Origin: Tanytarsus gracilentus
Lineage: Eukaryota > Arthropoda > Insecta > Diptera > Chironomidae
Direction: 5' to 3'
Length of the DNA stretch: 64,000 nt
Assembly: GCA_038502055.1 (NCBI GenBank)
Contig: JAXRKN010000040.1
Span: 992,001-1,056,000 of the forward strand
Part shown: positions 1 to 12,600 of the stretch, piece by piece
Layout of the letters: the number at the start of each line of letters is the position of its first letter
How positions within the stretch are numbered: the stretch's first letter is position 1
Program-made: the position numbers and the translations under genes
The notes under the pieces: model-generated
The model's database searches: none
Told to the model about the DNA's origin: nothing
The model's input: only the letters and a program-made list of their open reading frames with translations

Positions 1-3000
1 AAAATCAATTTGCAAAAAAAATTTACAACACCCTCATCGAGCGACCATTTCCTAATCATTTCGCCTTGAAATTAATTGATTTACTTCCCAAGTTTTTCTT
101 AATTTTTAAATCATTGAAATTTGATAAATGTTGCTAATGCCATTGAAGTTGCGCCATAGGAAATTTATAAAGAAAATATTCGACACTCTCCACTCAATCA
201 TCGTGTGTGAAACATTTTCACTTCAAAATCCAATGTCAAGTTGAAGATTTCCTCGAGTCGTGAGGAAGAAATTCTATACGCACAAAATTTAAAACGTGCT
301 CCTCAAAATCACCAGAATTTCAGCACATATTGGAAACTTAAATATATTATTTTCACTTCATCCTTAGAAATGTTGCGTTGGAGTCTATTTTTGCGTATAT
401 GACAAGGCGGAGAGACAGCCACAAGAAATTATGATTGATATTTTGAAATGTTTTTCTTTCTCATCTGTATCGAGATAATCAATTACATTTTGTTGTGACT
501 CGACGGCATTCGGGGGAAAACGCAAAAAGTTGCTTTCTTTTATGGATTAACGTAATAAATTAGTGAAGCTATCGCAAATCATAGTCGATAGGCATAAATC
601 ATTCGATTTTTAAAGAAATTTTTCTTTGATTCGCAAAAAGAAGTTTTTCACTTTTTTATGTGCTTATTTAAGGATTTTTTTTCATCTCACGTACAAATTA
701 TGAATTCTCTTTTCATTTTCTGCAACTGCACTTAAAACTCTTTTCATAAAATTTTCACATCTCGCACTTAACAGTAAATTATCTTTTTTTTGTTTCCACA
801 GAAGTATCCAATTTTATTTTATATCTTTAAAAGTATAATTTCCTCCTCTTTAAAAGAAGAGTTTATTTTATTAGTCTTCTTCTTCTTTTTGTTCACTCTT
901 TTTCTCTCTCTTTGCTACCACTTGAAACGGACGCCACTCTTAACCCGATGAATTTTCGCTACATACAAACAGGCAAATTTCAATTTCCACTCTTTTCACA
1001 AAAAAAGATCGAATGTGAAAATATTCTTCTTCTTCTTTTTCGCTCGTCATATTATTCGCGCTGAACTATTTTTATGCGATATATACAGGTTGAGAGAGTG
1101 AGTGAGAGAGAGTGTCTGAAGAGATTTTCACGAGTGTGGCGAAAAAAAGTATTATTATATGATGGTGGTCAGACGAAACTGAAGTAAAATTGACAAGTGA
1201 GAGAAGAAAATTTTCTTTCATGTGGTCATTTCAGCAAACAACACATTGTCGTCATAAAAAAATATAAAAATTGATATTTGCATGGGGATGCGAAAAATTT
1301 ATTATCCGATCGATGAATGGAAAATAAATGTTTACATTTACAAGAATAGAAAAAAATAATAAATTGTGAAATATGTTTGTATACATGGGCTTCAAAAAAA
1401 GGAGGGTGAGTAAAGAAGGTGGAAATTCTCCGCAAGTATAAACACGAAGCTTCATACATGTGCAAAATTTTGTGCAATGAACGGAAAAACTGAGGAAAGC
1501 TGACTTACGATGAAAACACAGTCGAAGGTGGGCAGCTTTAGAAAAAATATTTGGAAAAGTGCCTTCTTGGAAGAATTACAACGAAATAATCAAAAAGCTG
1601 TCAATCCAAAAAAATCAGTAAATCAACTTCAAGGGAGTAGTTTAAAACATTATAAAAATGTCTCACCAAAAATTCCCATTTAGAAAAGTAAAATAAACAG
1701 ATTAAATGTCTCTCTCATATTGAGTGCCCACCAACTTGACCCATGATTGTAAATTTTGTGAGTTAACGATCAGACATCTCACGGTAATTAAATTAAAAAT
1801 CTTCTCAGACTCTCGCGGAAAAAAAAGTTGTCAAATCTGTTTTCTTTATAAATTTTTTCTCCCTCAATAAAGGCGCATAACGTAATTTTATAAAAATAAA
1901 ACAACCTTGCTGAGCCAAAAATTATCACTCAATATATTTTCTCTCATGTATTCGATCGGTTCGAGTCGACAAATCAAAAAAAAAGTGAAAAGAAAAGAAA
2001 TGAATTTTTTATGAGTGAAACTGATCATCAAAAGAAAAGAGGGGAACTGAGAAGATGAAGTAGTAATTAAGAGATGATGAGGAAAAATATATACACGCGA
2101 CTTTAAGGCCAGAAATCTATGACGCACTCAATGCTTCTCATTTTTTTACGTGCGCCGATTTTTAAAACACATTTTTACATTTGCGAAAACTTTTTTCCTC
2201 AATTCACCAAAAACCAGCTTGAATGAAAATGCTTTATGAAACACATCGACTGTGATGTACTTCAACACATTTTTTTTTTGCAAATCAGTCTCAGTTATTA
2301 GAATTTTGACGAGTTCACACGCCTCCACTTTTTGTGAGTTCCATTTTCTCTCTTGCAAAAATATTTCGCCGAAGTTTGTGTGTGAAAAAGGTCATCGAGG
2401 GAAATCACATGATTCGAGAAGTGACGATTTTTTACTTTTGCAGAAACTGAAACTGTGAGCAAAAAATATTTTCTATTTTTCACGCACAAATCATAAAAAG
2501 TTATGAGGCAAAAATGAGCAACTGTCACCAAGAGAAATTTATCTCGACTACTCGTGAGTGAGAGATAATTTAATGGACTTTAAACTTTTCGCTGAGACAC
2601 TTTATAGATCATTTCACTAAGTTGCAGTCAAGTTTGTCATTTTTGAATAAAACCAGGCTGAGAAATGTAAATTTTTTAAAAATATATTTTAACAATTTAT
2701 TTCTAAGAAAAAATAATAAGTTAGCACGTGTCGCATTTAAGTGGTGGAATCTCAAATAAATTTCTAATAAATTCTCACAATTGGCATTGATTAAAGCTAA
2801 AATTACAAGAGAAAAAAATTCTATTTTGAAAATTCAAGTCGGGCGTGACAAAGTTTTTGCGGAATAAATTCACATCTCGTCGCTCTAATAAATTGCACGA
2901 ATGAAACAAAATCATTCATTACATTTCCTCGCAACATGATAAAAATCTCAAAGAGATGAAAACAAAACTGTCATGGTCGAAACAATTTTTCATGTTTTTC

Positions 3001-4638
3001 ACGTTCATCAATTTCGATGAATTTCCAGTCAAAATAAAATTACTCGTGTTTTTCATCGTTACACGTGTTATTTTCGAGTGAGAGAGCTAAATTCCATTTA
3101 TTTGCAACACAAAACTTTTCCCTCACTTGAAAGTTATTTTTTGCGGCTTTTGCGAAGTGAGAAAGTAAAAGTTCTTAATATAATAAATGATTCAAAGATG
3201 TAATAATTGATTTATTGTAAAAGTTTTTTTTTCGTGGCAAAGGAAAAATAAATTGATTCAATCACTGCAGAGAATCTCAAAGGAATTTTTCAATGAAAAA
3301 GTCTCTCCTTATGTACTCTCCACACATGTACGAAGTATCTGTTCGCGATTCAATAACAATAATCATAAATTATTGTAACTTATGTACTGCAAAAAATAAA
3401 ACAAAATGCTTGATGTTTCGTATACAAACGATAAAGATGTGCGAGAGTGAGTGAAAAATCTTTCTCTACGCCAGCTCTTTGCGTGTGTCTCTCTATAGCC
3501 TACATATCGAGTGAAGTACAATACGTCAGAAGGAAAAAAGAGTTTCTGTTTGATTTATAAATCTCACTCCGGATGTGTGTACACACGCTTTCTCACTCGA
3601 CACCTCAATTATGAACTTACTACAAACCCACTAGTCGTATCATATCAAAATATCATCATCGTCATCCTCTCGCTCTATCCCGATTATTTTAACAAATCGT
3701 TTGTTTAAGCATTCAAATTTGAATATTTTTTTCATCTCTCCTTTATTGTTTTAAAAATAAATAAAATTTTTTTTTCGATCGCCTGTCGGACGGCAAGTAA
3801 CTCGCGCGTCGAGAGACTTAATTAAGTTCTTATAATTTTTTTTCATCCAATTTCTTTTTCGATTTGAGAAAATGAAGATTAAAAGAAGTGGAAAGCACAC
3901 CAGATGAGTTCGACACTGAAATTAAGTGCTTCGCAATAATTTTCACTTTCTCCCTCGAGCGTTTGAACTAACATAATTCCTCCCCAAAGAAGCATCAAAC
4001 GTAACCGGGTCAGGTGGCTAACTTGCTCACATTAATTTTTTTAAAAGCAACATTAATTGCGAAGGAGATATTTGACGTAGGTTATGGCACCGGAGAGTCA
4101 TCATTTTTCTTCCTCAGCCCTTTCTTTCATTTCATCTACTCAGAATGTGTTTCACCGCAGACATCATCACGTATGTCTCGTATTTCAAGAAAGCACTCTC
4201 GCTATTTTTAAAAATCACACTGTGGCGTAGCATTGTACGGTGTGCGCGTAAAATTTGTTTGATCCATCTTACACCTTATGGCGCTATTCGCACATTGACA
4301 TATGATGAGGTGTGCGCCGAGAGTGAATATAGATTGCTAATTTGAAACCAAGAGAAAATTCTAGTGTTGATGCGCCACAGTAGCGCCAATTCACCTTTTG
4401 GTTTTCATATTTCAGAGCATCGGCAAAAATAATATTTTATTTTTGTTCATTATGCAAATGGATTTAGTGTCGTTGTAAAAGTTTCCACAGCACTCGAAGA
4501 ATCTTCGTGGGAAAATTTGCGTTTTGATATAAAACTTTTACCGTATGACGGCAGTAACAGCATTTAAAGCGCAAGCGGTGAGAAAAGTCAAACACAAACT
4601 GCGAATTCGTTAGAGAGCAAAATCTGTGTGCTGGAAGT
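1..4638 (-). other. Intron of the NOS1AP-like gene, left part
   Basis: This lies downstream of the donor that ends the 6697-6524 exon on the minus strand. I looked on the minus strand for the next conserved PTB exon (expected to encode something like 'AMRIVRTVGQAFEVCHK') and did not see it, so the intron appears to run off the left edge. The sequence is AT-rich and no open frame here resembles a protein. Confidence 0.55.
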
Positions 4639-4647
4639 GGAAAATAC

Positions 4648-4854
4648 GGGGTTAGGACATTTTGCCCCTGTGACATTTTGCCCTCACCCAAAATCCGTGG
4701 GCAAGGGCAAAAAAAATATAGGGTCAATTTGTCCGGGGCAATTTGCCCACAGATTTGACCATGCCCACATATTTTGCAAATTTTGCCCTCATTTGACCAT
4801 GGACAAATTGACCCTATATTTTTTGCCCACAGACAATTTGCCCATAAATTATTT
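4648..4854 (+). repeat. Left inverted arm of the foldback-like element
   Basis: The arm starts GGGGTTAGGACATTTTGCCC and matches the reverse complement of 5510-5715 with scattered mismatches and small indels. The 18-bp word at 4717-4734 recurs inverted at 4801-4818, so the arm can fold on itself. Confidence 0.8.
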
Positions 4855-5509
4855 AATTGAAAATTAATTGTTTTAATATTTTTTTTTCAAATTTTTCACA
4901 CTAATTTTACTATGGTATACTCAAAGAGAAACAAGATTTTTAATTTTGCACCTATTGGCACTTCTTGAGTATCCATACTCAAAAAATTTTAACTGAAAGT
5001 GATACAAAACACATGAAATGGAGGGCTTCTTCTAAATCCGAACTAAATTTCTAAAACTATTAAATGAGAGTAAGTTTTGAGATTTAGTTTTTCTTTTGAG
5101 GGTATTAAGCACTTCCTGCAGATAAAAAAATTTCTAATGTTTTGAAAAGTTGTTAATGTTCTTCATCTACAACATGCAAACAAGTCAGATTTTTATCTTG
5201 AAAAAATCAAAAGTTATTGCAAAATCAAAAATACATCTCTGGAATCTTTGAAATTTTTCAGAATTTTAAGATTTCCTCTTTCATGTTTGAGAGCAGATTA
5301 CTCCATAACTATGAATGATAGGTATTTCATGTGATACATCAATAGATGCGGAGTAAAACGTTCTATTAAGAAAAGATACAATATGGTTTTCGTTAGTGTA
5401 AAAATCATGAGAAAAAGAAAAAACATAGGCAAAAAGTAAATCTTAAAAATTTTTCGTATTGACGACAAAAACTTTAAATTACTTTAATTAAGTTGATATT
5501 TTGACAAAA

Positions 5510-5715
5510 AAATAATCATGGGCAATTTGTCCATGGGCAAAAAATATAGGGTCAATTTGTCCTGGGCAATTTGCCCACAGTATTGCCCATGCCCACATAT
5601 TTTGCAAATTTTGCCCTCATTTGACCATGGACAAATTGACCCTATATTTTTTTTGCCCTTGCCCACAGATTTTGGGTGTGGGCAAAATGTCACAGGGGCA
5701 AAATGTCACAGAGTC
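5510..5715 (-). repeat. Right inverted arm of the foldback-like element
   Basis: This is the reverse complement of the left arm. It ends CAGGGGCAAAATGTCACAGA just before GTC and the right 9-bp flanking repeat at 5716-5724. It has the same internal GGGTCAATTTGTCC / GGACAAATTGACCC pairing. Confidence 0.8.
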
Positions 5716-5724
5716 GGAAAATAC

Positions 5725-6523
5725 ATCATCAAATCCCGACAACTCGTAAAAAAGAAATAAGAAGAAGTCGATGAAAACCAAGGAAGGTTTATTTGAGCGT
5801 ATGATCAGACGATGATGATGATTTTTCAAACAATTCGTCTAACAAGAGCAAAGAACACGAAGAAAAAAGCATTTCACGCCTTTTCAAATTCAATTTAATG
5901 AATAAACATTTACAATTCTGTTATAAGTATTTGATTTTCATATAATATTTCTCATTTTGCTCTTCTTCCTATCAAATAACGCTCGATAAATTTCCTATTT
6001 AACTCATCAAGAGCTCTAAGGGAGGCAAAATTTAAATAATTGATTTTCAAAGAGTTTTTACCACTTAAAAAATTGATAAATCAATCCAAAAATTGAATAA
6101 AATAAATTTGAGAGTTGAAAAAGTTTTATTTCGATTTTTTTAAATTGTTTATAAATCATTAAAGTGCGTCACAATTCAAATTTTTTACTCCCGCTATCAA
6201 ATATCTCATCACGCATCCTTTCAATAGCTTTTTTAACAATAAATCGAAATAAAAAGAAAATTAATCGTTTGCTTTAATTTCGCTCGCTGATTTTCATCAC
6301 AAGATTAATTCAATTGTGTATAAATTGAGGAGGAAAAAAGCCGGCAGGCGGGGTGGATTTTGATAACTTTGTTATAGCGTTTTTGCGTTAAACTTAATGA
6401 GGCGTAAAAAATCAGGCGCGATATAATTTTTGAATTGATTTTTAATTCGTTGATTACCTTTTAATTACGGCTGTCACATAATGATTGTCGAATCGATAAA
6501 ATAAAAGCTAATTAGGCACTCAC
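5725..6523 (-). other. Intron sequence between the foldback element and the NOS1AP exon
   Basis: This is AT-rich intronic sequence. The splice donor GTGAGT of the upstream exon occupies 6523-6518 on the minus strand. I see no other feature. Confidence 0.6.
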
Positions 6524-6697
6524 CTTTTTGCTACTTTTGAACACCAAACATTTAAAGCGATCAGAACTGCCGTCGCGTGCAATGTAGCTGAAAATCTTGA
6601 GATCGCAACTGTCGTGAGATACGTAGAAGATACGATAAATTGGATGATGCATAATCTCAATTTCTCCCAAATCTTTCGACCAGTTTTGTGATTTTCT
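6524..6697 (-). CDS. NOS1AP: NOS1AP-like coding exon 4
   Basis: The exon is 174 nt and encodes 58 residues, from RKSQNWSKDLGE through IMHHPIYRIFYVSHDS and DLKIFSYIARDG to FKCLVFKSSKK. It begins after the acceptor TTTTCTCACAG and ends at the donor GTGAGT, phase 0 on both sides. This is the most strongly conserved block of the NOS1AP PTB domain. Confidence 0.93.
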
Positions 6698-9600
6698 CTG
6701 TGAGAAAATGAAAAAAGTTTGATCATCGGAAACTTGCGTTATGAGCACTACAACAGCTTACCACTCTCATTCTCCGTTTTCGTTTCTTCAAACATATTCG
6801 TACGCCATCTACACTGATCTCTATGGTAACTTTTTTCTTCTTTGTATTCTGTTGCTTGTTTTCATGCTGTGAAAAGTTTAAAAAATTAATAATTTTTTTT
6901 GAAAATTTTAATTACATTTTTTTTCTAAATTAAGCTTAAGAAGATGTCAAAAAAATATCCAACCCCTATTCTGTTCTCAACTAATTTACGAGGCTAATTA
7001 GCAGCTAACACAACCTCCGAAAAAAAGAACAGAAGAGAAATTGGTCTCTGTTCTCGCTTAAATCAATTAAAACTCACTCTGATCCTCCTCATCGCTTGTA
7101 CAATTTCTGTTCGGCTTGTTGGACGAGGAACCTCTTGAAATCCAATTAACTGTAATGACATGGTGGAAAATGGAGAAAAATTTATTAGCAAACATTGTCG
7201 TTTATTTTTGGTTCGTTGTCATCGTCTTAATTGTGAAGCTTGGCAACGTTGTTATACATCTAAACTCGCTAATTGGATTAGAAAGGCAGACACAGAAAAA
7301 GAGATCTATTTCCAACTTAATTGATTCACCTAACAAAAAAATTAACTTTTATTTTCATTTTCAATTAGCGTTTGTGTACATTCTTAATGACCATTCTTTT
7401 TTTGGATTTTACTATTCACATCCCCGTTAAACACACATGTGAGAAAGCACGCTGATTATAGCGTAAAAACAAAATTTCAAACAACAGCGAAAGTATTTTT
7501 TGCGCAATGCTATCGACCCGTCCCATATGTTCTTTTCAATTAATTTCTCTCACATAATTTTTTTGCGATGATCTGGTTTTGTCTGCTCAAAACTGGTTTA
7601 CCTTATATTCGCTTCTTCTTGTTTAGTTTGTCATTAAGTGCTAAAATTAAAACTTCATTTGCGATTTGTTTAATTTTCCATCTGAATTTCTTTACGTCAT
7701 AACTTGCGGTGCTTTGTGAAGGCATGTGTGCTCTCGTAGATGAAATTCGAATTGTTTTAAAATTGATCAAATTAAATTGCAGAATTTTTCAAGCTTTGAA
7801 ATTAAATACTTTACTGCATAAAAAAATGTTTTCAGTCATGCTGAAATCAACTGAAATTTAAGTATTCAATAAAAATTAGAGAGTCAGAAATTTTTGACGC
7901 TTTTTAGATGGTAAATTTGGTAATTTGAGATTAATTATTTTACTCGCGGCAAAAAAATCATGTTAAGCTTCTCGATTTTCCCAAAAATTCGTCATTAAAT
8001 CTAGGAAAAATAATTGCGAGGATTTTAAAAATATTTTCATTATTTTACATAATTTTGCTATTCAATGCTGTCGAACTTTTTAACATTCCCGAGTGCTGAA
8101 CAAATTAATTCTAATGTAATCCGAAACCAAAACGTGCTTATCACGATTTCGACGTCAAACATTTAATAATAATTAAAGAAATAATTACAATTATGTCAAA
8201 AAGATAAACTGCGTCCCTCAAAAGTTCATTAACAGCGATTTCGCTCATTAAGAAATCTTTAATGACTCTCTTCGATAGAAAATGTTAACGAATTAAAATT
8301 TGATTTAACTAAAATTACAAAAGAGTGCTAACAACTTCATCGCTATTGTCAATCTCATATTCATGAAGATTATACCGTGTACATACACATCGCATTCATG
8401 CAATGAGAAACAATTTATGCAATTAAATTGGAGATCTCCATCAACTGAATTCAACTCTTCGTTAAAATTGAGCATGAGCGACGGCAACGATGGAACAATT
8501 TTCAATCGGATCTATAAATTTTTCGCCTTAAGTGCGCTCTATAGAAATAATTCATGCCGACCGCTCGCATTTCATTTCCGTTCTATACGAAGAGAGAAAT
8601 TTGAAATTCAAATTCGACCAATATTGATGGTAATTTCATGGTCAATTGGAAATAGAGAGATCGACAGAGAGATGGTTCGCATATGTTTTAACGCTCAATT
8701 GAGCAATTTCTTTTTTTTTCGTTAAGCGTGCAAAAAATGAATATTTTGCAGCAGTACCTAATTAAATTCATAAAAAAAAAATATTTTTGATCAAATTAAA
8801 TTGCAAATTTTTTAAAGCTTAAATTGCAATATGAGTTGTGAGGAATTTCAATGAAATGTAAATTATTTAAAAATTACTCAGCAAATTTTATTGAGCTAGC
8901 AAAACGAGTTTTAGTCATGTATAAGATTAATGATTAAATTTTTAAAAAATTTATTATTTTATCCAATCGCAATCTCAAAATAATTCACACAAAATCTCAT
9001 ATTCCACTTAATTAATATTCAAGTATCATCAAATAGCAGAATTAAACACTTTGCGTGTCGGAAAAAACAAGCGCCAGATAATTTTGCGTGCGAATTATGT
9101 TCGCATGCCATTGCGAATGAACATCTCAATGATTATGTCGGTGACAAACAATTTTATTAAGTAATCGCTGTTCTGATGTTAGGTAATTCTCTTTTCTTAT
9201 GGCGTTAATTAAATAATTACAGAATTCCTTTGAATTTTTCCCTAGACAGCTTCCAATCTGAAAATGGACATTTAATTGCTGCCATAGCGATTTTCATCTC
9301 TTCTGCTCTAAAAATTACGATAGAAAAGATTTAATTAAACAATCAACTTCGAGGCTTTTGCAAGAGCTTTCACAGACAATTCAATTTAAAAGCTCGTTCA
9401 AAAGGATTTCTAGGAAATTTAACACGACTCTTCCATTTATCAACTGCAATGATGAATTGATGCGAGTGAGTGGGGTTTCTGGAGTGATTGAAGCATAATT
9501 TAATTTAATGGATTCTTTCCTCCCATACTGTGACACAAACTGTGCGGGAAGATAGCACATTACCACATATTGTCATGATGATACGTGTGGAAAGTGCCTG

Positions 9601-12600
9601 CTGCTTGCTTTGCTGACATGAAAATCGAAATATCAAATACCTAGGTGACAATCTTCATTTTTTCCTGCCACGCGTTTCAAATTTGCTTCAATTTATTTTC
9701 ATGTTGAAGATAAACAAGGGATTTGACTGACAACGAGGATAATTGTGTACCACTTTTATCCTAAAATAAATAAAATAAGTAAAAAAAATTTAACAACACT
9801 CCCTTCTCTTTGTACAACTAGATATTTCATATATGTATGCAATACTTGAATGAATTTAATATTGGAATTTAAGATCCAAAAATTAGAGAAGTGAAGCGGT
9901 AATTTTTGTTTGTTTGATGTTTTTTAAAACCGCTCCACTTCTCTAATTTTTGGATCTTAAATTCCAATATTAAATTCATTCAAGTATTGCATACATATGT
10001 TTAATATGTTGCGATAAAGCAAATACCAAAATTTAGTTTTAAGTTCTCAAAAGAGAGTTATAACAACATGTATGAAAATGTCAAAATATTTACTGATTTT
10101 ATTTTATTTAATACTTTTCCGTGCGAAATATCTAGTTGTACAAAGAGAAGGGAGTGTTGTTAAATTTTTTTTACTTATTTTATTTAGTCCTTTTTCCTGA
10201 TCAAATTTATTAAACTTAATTTAGTAACCAAAATACATTTACAAAATTAAACGCGTGAATGTTTAAATTGTTCGCTCCCGGAATTTACCCCTAGACGAAT
10301 CTCTCGAGTAAGATTTCACCGTTATGATTGACTATTTTTTGACATATTTATTTTATTGGTTCCAACAAGAATTAACTTTTTCTGTAATTATTATTAATTT
10401 CATTTTTGGTAACATGCATTTTTTGCATTTCTTCTCTCGCTGTCTTTAATCTTGTCACTGTATGAAAGTGATTTGGGGGTAAGACAGTGAGAGCGCATTA
10501 TTATCGAGGGAAGTGGGTGAGTGGTGAAGTTGATGGTGTTGAAGTATTGGAGCGCATGTAAGAATTTTTTTAAATATTTTTTGACCGTTTTTTTTACACA
10601 ACATCTGTTGCTTCGCAACAGCTGTTGATTCCCGTCGTGAACGACCGATAGAAAGAGAGAAAAGATGAGATTGTGTGGGAGTAAGAGAGAAGGGAGAAAA
10701 ATCAGTTTTTATGCGGCACAAGATTTTTTGTTCTTTTAAATTTTATCGTAGTCTTAAACTATGAAGCCGCTTCCGTCATGAATAAGTAATGGAGTAAAAA
10801 AGTTTGTAATCGCTGCTTTTACATTCCAGGAAGTTTCTCGAGTTGTAATTTAAAAGGGACAAACATTTTATGCAGTTGAATGTTCTTAAAGAAAAGGCTT
10901 CAAAGGAAAAACGTTGTGGAAAATATTCACGAGAAGTAATGGAAAATTCCAGAGCGTAAATGAAAAAATTAATTATTCATTACTTCTTGTTCTTGCTGAC
11001 AGTGTAAAAGATTCACCAAAACACTTAGTGAATGTGATGTAATATTCAAGTGGATGCTTGTGAAAATTCTTCTGTTGTCTTGCATTTTTTACTCTGCGCA
11101 CACTTTAAAATGTTCATGATTTAATTAAACACCAAGCATGAAAATAACAAAAGTGTCCTTTTTTACGGGTGTTTGAGTGAAATTTTACCAAAAATGTTCA
11201 ATGTCTGTCCACTCAAATGGTAAAAAGGTTTTGTTTTGTGTTTAATGTAGCTTTCGATATTTTCCTTCTCAACGATTTTTTTTCGTAAATAAATCAATCT
11301 CAGTTGTCTTTTGCAATTTTTTTTGAACCGTTACGTTTTATTAAATATATTAAATTCAAAGTCATGACTACCAAAAATCAATTTGTTGATGATTTTGGTG
11401 AACTTTCAGTCGAGCTTTTGCAGAATATTGCAGAAATTTTAACTCTTCGATTGCCCGAAGGTCCTGGTAGGTTAATACTAAATTTCACTTATAAATTTAA
11501 TTCTTAAAAAATAATTTAAAGACCGTGTAATTGCTGCGAAATGGGTTAAAAAATTCAAGAACTGTGACAAAAATGACTTCAAGCAATATTTAGCACTTTT
11601 TGTGAGCTCATTAACAAAGCAAATGCTTGTTGAACCCTTCAATGTTGCCCCAATCGATCCATCAAGTGCACAATGGCAGACTTTCGATAAAGAACATACG
11701 CTTCAAGACATCAATAGTGCAGTCATTCGAGATATTTACAAAGAGTCTCTTACGCCACCATATAAAATTGAAGTCTCTTCGAATCTCAAGGAGTATGTGT
11801 GCTTCCAAGAAGTTCCTTTTTTCGGCGCTCACTTTTATTACGCTTTCTCGCCTCACGAGCAAATTGATAAGTGGACTAAATTCAATAAATTGAATGTTCC
11901 GAGAAATCAAGTTGAGATCATGAGACGTGATGAAAAAATTTCGCCAATTGCAACGAGAGGAACACCAAAAGTGGCTGTAAGAACTCAAAGAGGATTAGGC
12001 ACTCCGAGAGGAAGAACTCCACGTACGAGAGGTGCTGCACGACCTGTTTGGGAAGGTCCTGTTCCTGATGAACCTGAACCAGAAGCACCCGCTCCAAAAC
12101 CAATGATCTCAATTTCCCTAAATGCAAATGCGAAATCAATTCCAGCAGCATTACAGAGAAGAATGTCAGCTGCTGCTGAGAAAGCAAGTAAGGTGATTCT
12201 ATTGAGAGTTTAATTAGTTATTAATTATTAATTTTTGTAGAACAATTGCAAGAGAAAAAAGCACAAGATCGTTCTAAAACTTTAAGCAAAACTCCTTCGT
12301 CATCTCGCGTTGCTGGCCGGAGTGGATCTGCCAGAGGTGCCAAGAGTAAAGCGCGACCTCGTGGTGTTGACGATATCGATGCTGCATTAATTTCTGGTGC
12401 TTCTACGTCGAGACAAAAAACAACACCACCACCACCACCTCCAAAATCACCTGAATACACTGGACCCTTCGCTGAACAACGACGTGCACTTGATCGCTTG
12501 CGTAAATCAAATTTACCTGAACTTCTGAATACCACTCGTGAGATGAGAGAAATATCGGGAAACATTATTGAGGAGAGAGAGCGATTAAATCAAGGAGGTT

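Larger units (their letters stand above)
4648..5715. mobile_element. Foldback/MULE-like non-autonomous element with long terminal inverted repeats
   Basis: A 1068-bp element has inverted arms of about 206 bp each (4648-4854 and 5510-5715). It is flanked by a 9-bp direct repeat, GGAAAATAC, at 4639-4647 and 5716-5724, which is a candidate target-site duplication. The arms are built from short related words (GGGCAA, GGGCAAAATGTCA, GGGTCAATTTGTCC). Each arm contains its own internal inverted repeat, for example 4717-4734 against 4801-4818 (18 bp). The roughly 655-bp interior is AT-rich with no convincing ORF, so the copy is non-autonomous. Long modular inverted repeats plus a 9-bp duplication are typical of Foldback and MULE-type families. 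The outermost 7 to 8 bp of the two ends do not match well. The element sits in the NOS1AP intron. The exact superfamily is inference. Confidence 0.75.

Noticed and set aside
7116..7430. 104-codon plus-strand frame overlapping NOS1AP exon 2
   Set aside because: Its start is the antisense of a conserved exon and the remainder is random-looking.
8363..8725. 120-codon plus-strand frame inside NOS1AP intron 1
   Set aside because: No motif, no promoter or poly(A) context, and the composition is that expected of AT-rich DNA.
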